From Pseudoxanthobacter soli DSM 19599 (GTDB lineage Bacteria > Pseudomonadota > Alphaproteobacteria > Rhizobiales > Segnochrobactraceae): a stretch of DNA of 64,000 nucleotides. This document shows positions 28,609 to 39,293 of this stretch, in pieces (the stretch's first letter is position 1; every line of letters starts with the position of its first letter). Under the pieces are notes generated by a model. The model saw nothing but the letters and a program-made list of their open reading frames with translations. It was not told the DNA's origin and searched no databases. A program made the translations under genes and the position numbers. The stretch is from NCBI RefSeq assembly GCF_900148505.1, contig NZ_FRXO01000004.1, positions 310,001 through 374,000 on the forward strand, given 5' to 3'.

Positions 28609-30435
28609 TCACTCCACCGTGACGGATTTGGCGAGATTTCGGGGCTGGTCCACGTCGGTGCCATTGGCGACGGCCATGTAATAGGCCAGGAGCTGGATCG
28701 GCACGGTGTAGACGATCGGCATGATCGCCTCGGGCATTTCCGGCATCAGGATGACCTCGGCCGGCGTGATTCCGGCATGCTCCAGGCCTTTCTGGTCGGT
28801 GATCAGCACGATGCGGCCGCCCCGGGCCGCAACCTCCTGCATGTTCGAGGCCGTCTTCTCGAACAGGCGGTCGAACGGCGCGATCACGACCACCGGCACG
28901 TCCTCGTCGATCAGCGCGATCGGGCCGTGCTTCAGTTCGCCGGCGGCATAGCCTTCGGCGTGGATGTAGGAAAGCTCCTTCAGCTTCAGCGCGCCCTCAA
29001 GTGCGATCGGATAGGCGATGCCGCGGCCAAGATAGAGCACGTCGCTGACGCGGTGGAGGCGGCGGGCGATCGCCTCGATGGTGCCTTCGAGCGCGAGGGC
29101 ATCGGAGACGAGCCGGGGCACCTCGCCGAGCGCCGCCACCAGCGCCTGCTCGGCGGCCACGTCGAGATGGCCCCGCGCCCGGCCAGCCGCGACGGCAAGC
29201 GAAGCAAGCACGGCAAGCTGGCAGGTGAACGCCTTGGTGGACGCGACACCGATCTCAGGGCCGGCGAGCGTGGGGATCGCCAGATCCGATTCCCGTGCGA
29301 TGGTCGAGGTCGGCACATTGACGATGGATGCGATGGTCTGGCCGCCTTCGCGGCAATAGCGCAGGCTTGCCAGCGTGTCCGCGGTCTCGCCCGACTGGGA
29401 GATGAACAGCGCGAGCCCGCCCGGGGTCAGCGGCGCCTCTCGATATCGGAACTCGGACGCGACGTCGATGTCGACCGGCAAACGCGCGAGTTGCTCGAAC
29501 CAGTATTTGCCGACGAGGCCGGCATAGTTGGCGGTCCCGCAGGCGGTGATGGAAAGCCTCGGCAGTGCCGCGAAGTCGATCTTGCCGTCGCCGGGGGGGC
29601 GGGCCGTTCCGGTGCCGAAATCGAGATAGTGGGCGAGCGTGCGCGACAGCACGTCCGGCTGCTCATGGATCTCCTTCTCCATGAAGTGGCGGTAGTTGCC
29701 CTTCTCCACCAGCAGCGCATTGGTGCGCAGCACCGTCACCGCACGCTTCGCGGGCTTGCCGGAGGCATCGAAGATTTCGTACCCGGCGCGGTGCAGAACT
29801 GCCCAGTCGCCCTCTTCGAGATAGATGATGCGGTCGGTGAACGGGGCAAGCGCGATGGCATCGGAGCCGAGGAACATCTCGCCATCGCCGATTCCGACCG
29901 CCAGTGGCGAGCCGCGCCGGGCACCGATCAAAAGATCGTCCTCACCCTCGATCAGGATCGCCAGGGCGAACGCGCCGCGCAGCCGGGAAAGCGTCGACGC
30001 GACGGCCTCGCGCGGCGTCGCGCCCGCCTTCAGGGTCGCGGCGATCAGGTGCGCGATGACTTCGGTATCGGTGTCGCTCTCGAAGACGGCACCACCGGCG
30101 ATGAGCTCGTCCTTGAGAGGGCGGAAGTTCTCGATGATGCCATTGTGCACCACGGCAACGGGGCCGGCGACGTGGGGATGGGCGTTGCGCTCCGTCGGGG
30201 CGCCGTGGGTTGCCCAGCGGGTGTGACCGATGCCGGAGGTGCCTTCGAGGGGCTCGGCGGCGATGAGCGCTTCCAGATTCCGCAGCTTGCCCGGCGCGCG
30301 GCGCCGGACGAGCACGCCCTCTTCAAGCGTCGCGATACCGGCGGAATCGTAGCCGCGATATTCGAGGCGCTTGAGGGCGTCCAACAAGCGCTCGGCAACC
30401 GGAGCCCGGCCCACAATCCCGACGATGCCGCACAT
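28609..30435 (-). CDS. glmS: glutamine-fructose-6-phosphate aminotransferase (isomerizing)
   Basis: Makes glucosamine 6-phosphate, the entry to murein and LPS amino sugars. It has 608 residues. The N-terminal nucleophile is Cys2 in MCGIVGIVG, with the glutaminase domain through GTSGIGHTRWATHGAPTERNAHPH. Two SIS domains follow, with ITACGTANYAGLV and SQSGETADTL. The C-terminal DQPRNLAKSVTVE end is standard. A clear AAGGAGA ribosome site precedes ATG 30435. It lies downstream of glmU on the same strand, and I see no glmS ribozyme in the 110-base gap. Confidence 0.97.
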   Translation of the reverse strand: MCGIVGIVGRAPVAERLLDALKRLEYRGYDSAGIATLEEGVLVRRRAPGKLRNLEALIAAEPLEGTSGIGHTRWATHGAPTERNAHPHVAGPVAVVHNGIIENFRPLKDELIAGGAVFESDTDTEVIAHLIAATLKAGATPREAVASTLSRLRGAFALAILIEGEDDLLIGARRGSPLAVGIGDGEMFLGSDAIALAPFTDRIIYLEEGDWAVLHRAGYEIFDASGKPAKRAVTVLRTNALLVEKGNYRHFMEKEIHEQPDVLSRTLAHYLDFGTGTARPPGDGKIDFAALPRLSITACGTANYAGLVGKYWFEQLARLPVDIDVASEFRYREAPLTPGGLALFISQSGETADTLASLRYCREGGQTIASIVNVPTSTIARESDLAIPTLAGPEIGVASTKAFTCQLAVLASLAVAAGRARGHLDVAAEQALVAALGEVPRLVSDALALEGTIEAIARRLHRVSDVLYLGRGIAYPIALEGALKLKELSYIHAEGYAAGELKHGPIALIDEDVPVVVIAPFDRLFEKTASNMQEVAARGGRIVLITDQKGLEHAGITPAEVILMPEMPEAIMPIVYTVPIQLLAYYMAVANGTDVDQPRNLAKSVTVE

Positions 30436-30545
30436 GGCTATTCTCCTTGCAACGCAACAGGCTGCGATCTAGCGGCCTGCCGCGCCGATTCCCAAATCAC
30501 ACTCGGTATCGTTTCGTGACGCCGAGGGCGGATGCAGGAACCGCG

Positions 30546-31946
30546 TCAGTGGGTGTCGCTGCCGCCTTCGGCCTTGCGGCGCGCCTGATCCTCGCGGATC
30601 GCCCGCCCCCGGCCTTCCTTGACGACCTGGCGGCCGCGCGCGATGGCGAGCGCGTCGGCCGGCACATCCGCAGTGATGACGCTGCCGGTGCCGACGAAGG
30701 CGCCGTCGCCGATGGTGACGGGCGCCACCAGCGCGGAGTTGGAGCCGATGAAGGCGCCTGCCCCGATCTCGGTGTGGTGCTTGAAGGTGCCGTCATAGTT
30801 GCACACGATCGTGCCGGCGCCGATGTTGGCGCCCGCACCGACACGGGCATCGCCGATATAGCTGAGGTGGTTGAGCTTGGCGCCCTCTTCGATCCGGGCA
30901 GCCTTGACCTCGACGAAGTTGCCGACCCGCACCTTCTCGCCGAGATCCGCACCGGGGCGCAGCCGCGCGAACGGTCCGATCCGGGCATCGCGTCCGACAT
31001 GAGCGCCTTCGATGTGGCTGAACGACAGGATTTCCACGCCGTCCTCGACGGTGACGCCGGGGCCGAACACCACGTTTGGCTGCACGACGACATCCCGGCC
31101 GAGCCGGGTGTCGTGGCTGAAGAACACCGTTTCCGGCGCAACCAGCGTGGCGCCTTCGAGCAGCGCGCGGCGGCGGGCGCGCTTCTGGAACGATGCTTCG
31201 CAATCGGCGAGCTGGGCGCGGTCGTTGACGCCCTGCACTTCCTCCTCGCCGGTCACCTCCACCTCGACGGCGAGGCCGCGGGCATTGGCGATCTCCACGG
31301 CGTCGGTCAGGTAGAACTCGCCCTTCGCGTTGGCATTGCCGATGGCGTCGAGCAGGCCGAGCACATGGCCGCCGCGGAAGGCGATGATCCCGGAATTGCA
31401 CAGGCGCACAGTCTTCTCCGCCGGCGAAGCGTCCTTCTCCTCTCGGATGGCCTTCAGCCGTCCGCCTTCCACGAGGAGCCGGCCGTAACCCGTCGGATCG
31501 GCCGCCTCGAAGCCGAGGACCGCGAGGTCGGCGCCAGCGGAAAGGCGGGCGCGCAGCCGCGTGATCGTGCCCGGTTCGACCAGCGGGGCATCGCCATAGA
31601 GCACGATCACCTCTCCCGCCCCGCGCTCGAGTGCGGCGCGCGCCGAAAGCACGGCGTGCGCGGTGCCGCGCCGCTCCGTCTGCTCGAACACCTCATAGGC
31701 GACGTCGAGAGCGGCGGCCGGCTTCGCCAGCGCCTTGCCCACGCGTTCGCCGCCGTGGCCGACGACGAGCGCGATGCCGTCAGCGCCGGCGGCGGCGGCG
31801 GCGTCGAGCACGTGCGCCGCCATCTCGCGCCCACCCACCTTGTGCAGCACCTTGGGGAGCGACGAGCGCATGCGCGTTCCCTCTCCTGCCGCCAGGATCA
31901 CGGCGAGGCAGGAGCGGACGGGAGCGGCGGAGGGCGAAGCGGTCAT
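30546..31946 (-). CDS. glmU: bifunctional GlmU: UDP-GlcNAc pyrophosphorylase / glucosamine-1-P acetyltransferase
   Basis: Performs the last two steps to UDP-N-acetylglucosamine. It has 466 residues. The N-terminal uridylyltransferase (13-245) has LAAGEGTRMRSSLPKVLHKVGG and VLYGDAPLVEPGT. The C-terminal left-handed beta helix (from about 265) has GPFARLRPGADLGEKVRVGNFVEVK, HLSYIGDARVG and NIGAGTIVCNYDG. Start chosen at MTASPSAAPVRS; a long upstream in-frame extension is not part of the family. Operon with glmS. Confidence 0.97.
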   Translation of the reverse strand: MTASPSAAPVRSCLAVILAAGEGTRMRSSLPKVLHKVGGREMAAHVLDAAAAAGADGIALVVGHGGERVGKALAKPAAALDVAYEVFEQTERRGTAHAVLSARAALERGAGEVIVLYGDAPLVEPGTITRLRARLSAGADLAVLGFEAADPTGYGRLLVEGGRLKAIREEKDASPAEKTVRLCNSGIIAFRGGHVLGLLDAIGNANAKGEFYLTDAVEIANARGLAVEVEVTGEEEVQGVNDRAQLADCEASFQKRARRRALLEGATLVAPETVFFSHDTRLGRDVVVQPNVVFGPGVTVEDGVEILSFSHIEGAHVGRDARIGPFARLRPGADLGEKVRVGNFVEVKAARIEEGAKLNHLSYIGDARVGAGANIGAGTIVCNYDGTFKHHTEIGAGAFIGSNSALVAPVTIGDGAFVGTGSVITADVPADALAIARGRQVVKEGRGRAIREDQARRKAEGGSDTH

Positions 31947-32069
31947 GAGAGCGTTCCTGAGGGATGGCCTTTCCACCGGAAATACCGGATATCGCCGGAT
32001 GAAATCCGATGGCCAGCCGCTTGTGGCGATGGCGCGGCATTCCGTCAAGCGCGGGCCGGCGAGAGGCTT

Positions 32070-32095
32070 GTTCGATTCGACGTGTTCGATTCGAC
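32070..32095. repeat. 12-base direct repeat in the glmU divergent region
   Basis: GTTCGATTCGAC occurs at 32070-32081 and 32084-32095 (period 14) between the divergent glmU and the secreted-protein gene. A further TTCGAC and a CCGACC-gtc-GGTCGG palindrome (32182-32196) follow before the plus-strand ribosome site. The arrangement resembles a regulator target; the regulator is not known. Confidence 0.4.
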
Positions 32096-32215
32096 TTGCG
32101 TTCCCCGCCGGCTTGAACACACTCCGCGCTGACGCCGCCGACGGCGCTCGCCATCCCCTCGGGCCCGTCGTTCGACCCAATCCGACCGTCGGTCGGTGAC
32201 AAGGAGCCATTCGTC

Positions 32216-33580
32216 ATGATGTCCGCCAAGCGCCCGCGCATCGGGGCCGGTCTGGCAACCCTGCTGCTGGCCTCGTGCCTTTCCGGCGCCGCCTTTGCCG
32301 CCGCCCCCACCGGCAACCCGATCGCAGATGCGTTCCTCGCCGGCCTCGAAGCCCGCGGCTTCAAGGACGTGACGGTCGAGAGCGTGACCGGGGACAGCGA
32401 CACCGCCGAACTCAAGGGCATTCGCGCCGTTGAAGACCGTCCGGCTCCGCCTCCCGCCGAAGCCGCGACGCCGGATGAGGCCAAGCCGGATGCGGCAGCG
32501 CCGGACGAGGCCAAGCCGGATGAAGCGACGGGCGATTCGGGTGGCGACGACGGCGGCAGCGAAAGCGCCGACGGCGGCGCCACCGGGCAGGCCGCTCCGG
32601 CTGAACCGGCAACGCCGCCCGCGCCTCCTCCCGCACCGATGGTGCTGACGGTCAATCACCTGCTGATCGACAATGCGGGCGTCGACGGCGGTCGCATCAA
32701 GGCAGGCGTGTTCAACGCCGACGGCCTCTCCTTCGTGGACGACGAGAGCAAGCTGACCGTCGGCAGCCTTGCCGCCTCGGATATCGAGATCCCGTCCGCC
32801 GACTCGGTGAAATCGGGCGACGACCTGAACAAGGCGCAGGCGCTCTACAAGCAGGTGACGATCAGCGACGTCCTTGCTACCGACAAGGACGGCTTCGCCG
32901 TGCCGGTGAAGACGATCACGGCCTCGACGGACGACATCGTCGACGGCATTCCGCACTCGGGCGCCTTTGCAGCGAGCGGCATCGTCATCGACGTCAACCA
33001 GGTCGCAGACCAGGACTTCAAGAAAGAACTGCTCGCGCTCGGCTACACCACGCTGAACCTTTCGGTTTCCGCAAAGGGTGCCTGGCATCCCGACAAATCG
33101 TCCGCGACCATCGACCAGCTTGAGGTCAACGCCGACGGCATCGGCTCGCTGACGCTGACCTCCGAGATCGGTGGTCTGAGCAAGGAGGCGGTCGCGGCCC
33201 TCTCCGACCCGGCCCAGTCCGACAAAAGCGACGCGGTCATCCAGGGTCTGACGCTGGAAAAGATGACCATCACCTTCAAGAACCAGACGCTGGTGCAGCG
33301 CGTGCTCGAGGCCCAGGCGAAGGATGCCGGCGTCTCGGCCGACGTCTACGCCTCGCAGCTCGCGGCGGCGATGCCGATGCTGCTGATGCCGCTGAAGAAC
33401 CCCGAGTTCCAGAACACGACGGCGGCGGCGATCTCCACCTTCCTGAAGGATCCGAAGACCCTGACGGTCACCGCGAGCCCCGAGCAGGGCCTCTCGGTGA
33501 TGGAGATCTTCGGCGCGGCCATGTTCGGGCCGGAACATCTGCCGCAGATGCTGAAGGCGTCGGTCGCGGCGAACCGGTAA
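32216..33580 (+). CDS. exported protein of unknown function
   Basis: 454 residues. The signal peptide (1-29) has a basic start, a hydrophobic stretch and a cleavage site after AFAA. A low-complexity linker (about 73-141) is rich in Pro, Ala, Asp and Glu and includes PDEAKPD-like repeats. The folded part (142-454) is made of alternating short strands and Asp/Ser-rich turns, with phrases such as VLTVNHLLIDNAGVDGG and TLTVTASPEQGLSVMEIFGAAMFGPEH. I recognise no domain; alternating beta pattern could suit a periplasmic lipid- or ligand-binding fold. AAGGAG ribosome site upstream and a strong terminator downstream mark it as a single-gene unit. Confidence 0.8.
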   Translation: MMSAKRPRIGAGLATLLLASCLSGAAFAAAPTGNPIADAFLAGLEARGFKDVTVESVTGDSDTAELKGIRAVEDRPAPPPAEAATPDEAKPDAAAPDEAKPDEATGDSGGDDGGSESADGGATGQAAPAEPATPPAPPPAPMVLTVNHLLIDNAGVDGGRIKAGVFNADGLSFVDDESKLTVGSLAASDIEIPSADSVKSGDDLNKAQALYKQVTISDVLATDKDGFAVPVKTITASTDDIVDGIPHSGAFAASGIVIDVNQVADQDFKKELLALGYTTLNLSVSAKGAWHPDKSSATIDQLEVNADGIGSLTLTSEIGGLSKEAVAALSDPAQSDKSDAVIQGLTLEKMTITFKNQTLVQRVLEAQAKDAGVSADVYASQLAAAMPMLLMPLKNPEFQNTTAAAISTFLKDPKTLTVTASPEQGLSVMEIFGAAMFGPEHLPQMLKASVAANR

Positions 33581-33623
33581 CCGGTGTGCCGGCCGGTGCT
33601 GCGGCACCGGCCGCTGCGGCGGA

Positions 33624-33665
33624 AAAGAAAAACCCCGGCGGGCACGCTGCCCGCCGGGGTTTTTT
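33624..33665. terminator. bidirectional intrinsic terminator
   Basis: An 11-bp perfect stem, CCCCGGCGGGC (33633-33643) and GCCCGCCGGGG (33649-33659), has a five-base loop, T-run on the plus strand (33660-33665) and A-rich tract on the other side. It serves both the exported-protein gene and the convergent aspS. Confidence 0.92.
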
Positions 33666-33687
33666 GTTCTCGACGTCGCTTGCCGGC

Positions 33688-35463
33688 TCAGTTCGGCAGG
33701 TTGAGGCGGATGTGCAGCTCGCGCAGCTGCTTGTTGGAGACCTCCGACGGCGCTCCCATCAGCAGGTCTTCGGCGCGCTGATTCATCGGGAAGACGACGA
33801 CCTCGCGCAGGTTCTCCTGATCGCACAGCAGCATCACGATGCGGTCGACACCCGGCGCGATGCCGCCGTGGGGCGGCGCGCCGAATTCAAGCGCCCGGAG
33901 CATGCCGCCGAAGCGGCTTTCCAGCACATCTTCCGGATAGCCGGCGATGGCGAACGCCTTGCGCATGATTTCCGGCTTGTGATTCCGGATGGCGCCCGAC
34001 GACAGCTCGATGCCGTTGCAGACGATGTCGTACTGGAACGCCTTGATTTCCAGCGGATCCATCGTCTCCAGCGCCTCAAGGCCGCCCTGGGGCATGGAGA
34101 ACGGGTTATGAGAGAAGTCGACGCGCTTCTCGTCCTCGTTCCACTCGAACATCGGGAAGTCGACGATCCAGCAGAGCGCGAACTGGTTCTCGTCGACAAG
34201 GCCGAGATCGCGGCCCGCGCGGGTGCGGGCCTGGCCGGCGAAGGCGACGAATTTCTCGGGCCGGCCGCAGACGAAGAACACCGCATCGCCGGCTTCGAGC
34301 CCGAGCTGGGTGCGGATCGCCTCGGTGCGCTCCGGGCCGATATTCTTGGCGATCGGACCGGCGCCGCCTTCCTCGCCCTCGCGCCAGAAGATGTAGCCGA
34401 GGCCGGGCTGGCCCTCGCCCTGCGCCCAGGCGTTCATGCGGTCGCAGAAGGCGCGGCTACCGCCGGTCTTCGCAGGAATGGCCCACACCTCGACCTTCGG
34501 GTCAGAGGCGATCATGTTGGCGAACACCTTGAAGCCGGATCCGGCGAAGTGCTCGGTGACGGCTTCCATCTCGATCGGGTTGCGCAGGTCCGGCTTGTCA
34601 TTGCCGTATTTGCGCATCGAAACCGAATAGGGAATGCGCGGGAACACCTGGGTCACGCGGCGGCCGCCGCCGAACTCCTCGAAGATGCCGCGCAGCACCG
34701 GTTCCACCGTCTGGAACACGTCTTCCTGGGTGACGAAGCTCATCTCGATATCGAGCTGGTAGAACTCGCCCGGTGAGCGGTCGGCGCGGGCGTCCTCGTC
34801 GCGGAAGCAGGGCGCGATCTGGAAATAGCGGTCGAAGCCCGCGATCATCAGGAGCTGCTTGAACTGCTGCGGCGCCTGGGGCAGCGCGTAGAACTTGCCG
34901 GGATGCATGCGGGCCGGCACCAGGAAGTCGCGGGCGCCTTCCGGGCTCGACGCCGTGAGAATCGGCGTCTGGAATTCGGTGAAGCCCTTGTCCACCATGC
35001 GGCGGCGCAGGCTGGAGATGATCTGCGAGCGCTTGACGATGTTGCGGTGGAGCGTGTCGCGGCGCAGGTCGAGGAAGCGGTACTTGAGCCGCAGGTCTTC
35101 CGGGTAGTCCGGTTCGCCGAACACCGGCAGGGGCAGTTCCTTGGCGGCGGACAGGACCTCGGCCTCGCGCACGAACACCTCGATGCGGCCGGTCGGCAGA
35201 CGGTCGTTGACGGTCTCCGGCGTGCGGGCCTTCACGACGCCGTCGACGCGGATCACCCACTCCGCTCGCACCGTCTCGACCAGCTTGAAGGCCGGCGAAT
35301 CCGGGTCGCAAACCACCTGAGTGATCCCGTAGTGGTCGCGCAGGTCGATGAACAGGAGACCGCCGTGATCTCGCACGCGATGCACCCACCCGGACAGGCG
35401 GACGGTCTTGCCGACATCGCCCTCGACCAGCTCTCCGCAGGTGTGGCTACGATAAGCGTGCAT
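33688..35463 (-). CDS. aspS: aspartyl-tRNA synthetase
   Basis: Class II aminoacyl-tRNA synthetase of bacterial type, 591 residues. The N-terminal anticodon-binding OB fold has [22 protein letters not shown]. Class II motif 2 lies in [30 protein letters not shown]. The GAD insertion domain sits in the middle and motif 3 in [16 protein letters not shown] 35463 has an AGGA ribosome site; the longer in-frame upstream reading is unrelated. Whether it also charges tRNA-Asn depends on gatCAB elsewhere. Confidence 0.97.
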   Translation of the reverse strand: MHAYRSHTCGELVEGDVGKTVRLSGWVHRVRDHGGLLFIDLRDHYGITQVVCDPDSPAFKLVETVRAEWVIRVDGVVKARTPETVNDRLPTGRIEVFVREAEVLSAAKELPLPVFGEPDYPEDLRLKYRFLDLRRDTLHRNIVKRSQIISSLRRRMVDKGFTEFQTPILTASSPEGARDFLVPARMHPGKFYALPQAPQQFKQLLMIAGFDRYFQIAPCFRDEDARADRSPGEFYQLDIEMSFVTQEDVFQTVEPVLRGIFEEFGGGRRVTQVFPRIPYSVSMRKYGNDKPDLRNPIEMEAVTEHFAGSGFKVFANMIASDPKVEVWAIPAKTGGSRAFCDRMNAWAQGEGQPGLGYIFWREGEEGGAGPIAKNIGPERTEAIRTQLGLEAGDAVFFVCGRPEKFVAFAGQARTRAGRDLGLVDENQFALCWIVDFPMFEWNEDEKRVDFSHNPFSMPQGGLEALETMDPLEIKAFQYDIVCNGIELSSGAIRNHKPEIMRKAFAIAGYPEDVLESRFGGMLRALEFGAPPHGGIAPGVDRIVMLLCDQENLREVVVFPMNQRAEDLLMGAPSEVSNKQLRELHIRLNLPN

Positions 35464-35886
35464 AAGGAATCCTCGTGAAATGATCCGGCGCGAAACCGGC
35501 CGGCATCGTGGCGCCGGGTAAAACCGCCATGGCCGTTGCATTTCCCGCGTGTGCGGGAGGCGCGCTGGTTTAGCAGGTCGGAAAACGCAGGCCAACCGTT
35601 GATGCCCGCGCTCGCGTGCGCGGGAATTGGCGCCGGAAAGCGCACGCAGCCGCCACTTTGTCAAGGCGAACCCGGTCTTCCGCGACCGTCCGGCGAGGCC
35701 CCGCCCGGCGCAATCCACCTCCGCATCGACCGGGGTGGAAAGCCGCACGGCAATCGTGTATGGAAGCCGCGACTTTCATGATCCCATGGCGTCGCGTTCG
35801 GCTTCCATTCCGGTTCCGGCTTCCTATCTGTGAGGTCGTGGCCGCCCTGTCCGAATTGCGGCGCAAGGAATTGCGGCAAACAATCG
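35464..35886. other. 423-base divergent gap between aspS and secG with two palindromes
   Basis: No gene. Two related GC palindromes occur: TCCCGC-gtgt-GCGGGA (35544-35559) and CCCGCGC-tcgcgt-GCGCGGG (35605-35624). They look like the small CCCGCG/CGCGGG repetitive palindromes scattered in many alphaproteobacterial genomes, or could be transcript ends. Promoters for both flanking genes must lie here, but none is clear. Confidence 0.4.
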
Positions 35887-36345
35887 ATGATAACCGTCCT
35901 CATCGCCGTCCACCTGATAATCGTGCTCGCGCTCGTCGCCGTCGTCCTGCTGCAGCGGTCGGAAGGCGGCGCGCTCGGCATCGGCGGAGGCGGTGGGTTC
36001 TTCTCGAGCCGCGGCACCGCGAATGTGCTGACGCGCACCACGGCGATCCTGGCGGGCCTGTTCTTCATCACGTCGCTGAGCCTGACGCTGCTCGCCCACG
36101 TGAACAGCGGCTCCGGCTCGATCCTGCAGCAGCTCGGCGGCAGCGGCACGGGCGCCGCCATTCCCAATGACACCCGCGGCGACGGCAAGGGCATCCTCGA
36201 CACGCTGCGCGGCAACGCGCCCGCGTCGGACACCCCGGCCGCGCCCGCGCAGCAGGGTTCCGAGGCCTCCGCGCCGACCAACCAGGCGCCCGCCGCGACG
36301 CCTGCTCCGGCGCCGTCGGGACCGCAGGTTCCGAATTCGCAGTAA
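35887..36345 (+). CDS. secG: SecG subunit of the protein-export channel
   Basis: Small inner-membrane partner of SecYE. It has 152 residues. Two membrane helices (about 3-24 and 50-73) flank the conserved loop LQRSEGGALGIGGGGGFFSSRGTANVLTRTT. The C-terminal half is a Pro/Ala/Gln-rich disordered tail common in alphaproteobacteria. Start at MITVLIAVHL; an in-frame start 19 codons upstream adds a Cys-rich stretch not found in SecG. pyrG follows after 261 bases, the usual order. Confidence 0.95.
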   Translation: MITVLIAVHLIIVLALVAVVLLQRSEGGALGIGGGGGFFSSRGTANVLTRTTAILAGLFFITSLSLTLLAHVNSGSGSILQQLGGSGTGAAIPNDTRGDGKGILDTLRGNAPASDTPAAPAQQGSEASAPTNQAPAATPAPAPSGPQVPNSQ

Positions 36346-36600
36346 GCTTGTCGGGCGGCACATCGCCGCCCGATCCGCATGGACCGGCCCGAGCCCCCCG
36401 CCCGCGGAGGGGCAAGGGCCGTGTTTTGTTGAAAGACAGGACGCAGCCTCCTCCGGCGGCGTCCGAGGTTCGGGACGTCTTTGGCGACGGCCGGTCGCCT
36501 TGGCAAATCCCGTGCTTGAACAATGCGTTATCGCATCGTGTCGGCGCTCGCTCAGCGGCACGGTGCAGTAGCCGAATCGCTCAACCCGTTGATAAGGTGA

Positions 36601-38232
<1,632 letters not shown>

Positions 38233-38234
38233 CG

Positions 38235-39161
38235 ATGGCGGCGGACGCGGCTCTGCCGGCACGCACGGACGGACCGACCCGCGGAATCGACCATATCGTC
38301 CAGGTCGTGACGGACCTCGAGGAAGCGGCGGCGTGCTATCGCGCCCTCGGCTTCACGACGACCCCACCCGCGCGTCATCCGTTCGGGACGGGCAACATCC
38401 TGGTCCAGTTCGCGAACCGGAGCTTCCTCGAACTTCTGACCGTCGTCGATCCGGCCGCGATCGAAGAGCCCGGGCCGGGCCGATTTTCGTTCGCAGCGTT
38501 CAACCGCGATGCGCTGGCCTCCCATGGCGAAGGCGGTGCGATGGTGGTGGTGCGCAGCAACGACGCCGCGGCGGACCGGGCAGCCTTCGCCGCCGCCGGC
38601 CTGCCGGTGTTCGAGCCGTTCGGCTTCGAGCGCACCGCCACGGGTCCGGACGGCGTTGCCCGCAAGGTGGCATTCTCGCTCACCTTCACGGGCGATCCGG
38701 AGGCGCCGGACGTCGGCATCTTCGCCTGCCAGAGCCACTATCCGGAGAATTTCTGGAAGCCGGACTTCCAGCGCCACGACAACGGTGCACATGGCATCGC
38801 CGGCATCGTGATCTCCACCCCGCGGCCGGATGCCTCCGCTGCGGTTTGGGCCGCCGTGACCGGTGCGATACCGCGCCCTGTGGCCGGTGGGCTTTCGTTC
38901 GACACGGCCGACGGAGACGTGACGCTGCTCACGCCAGAGTCCATCAGGGAACGATGGGGCATCTCCATTCCGGCCGATCGATCCATTCGTCCGCATATTA
39001 TCGCCATGCGGATCGCAATGCCCGAATTCCACCACACGAGCGCCGGAATCTGGTTCGAGAAGATTGAGCACGGCAACGCGGGAGCGGTTCGAATCGTTCC
39101 CCCGGGCCGCGCCCATGGCCTGATGCTCATCATCGAGACGATGGGAAGTCGGGTCCTGTGA
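38235..39161 (+). CDS. VOC-superfamily (glyoxalase-like) protein
   Basis: 308 residues with a vicinal-oxygen-chelate half near the N-terminus: GIDHIVQVVTDLEEAAACYRALGFTTT is the classical first beta-alpha-beta unit, then NILVQFANRSFLELLTV. A second half contains ENFWKPDFQRHDNGAHGIAGIVI. It matches the glyoxalase_3-like type found next to pyrG in rhizobia. Metal ligands and substrate cannot be assigned with certainty. ATG is two bases after the pyrG stop, so it is translated from the same message. Confidence 0.82.
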   Translation: MAADAALPARTDGPTRGIDHIVQVVTDLEEAAACYRALGFTTTPPARHPFGTGNILVQFANRSFLELLTVVDPAAIEEPGPGRFSFAAFNRDALASHGEGGAMVVVRSNDAAADRAAFAAAGLPVFEPFGFERTATGPDGVARKVAFSLTFTGDPEAPDVGIFACQSHYPENFWKPDFQRHDNGAHGIAGIVISTPRPDASAAVWAAVTGAIPRPVAGGLSFDTADGDVTLLTPESIRERWGISIPADRSIRPHIIAMRIAMPEFHHTSAGIWFEKIEHGNAGAVRIVPPGRAHGLMLIIETMGSRVL

Positions 39162-39293
39162 TTCCTGAAACAACGGATCGGTCCCGCCGGTCCTGACGAT
39201 ATGGCGATGGTGTCAGCCGGGTTTGTCGTGTCAGCTGTCCTTCGCGCCGCTACACGCCTGCCTGCTGCCCTGGCTTCTATCGAGGTTGCTTAG

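Noticed and set aside
30436-30545. glmS ribozyme between glmU and glmS
   Set aside because: The 110-base gap is too short and lacks the ribozyme core; the ribozyme is mostly found in Gram-positive bacteria.
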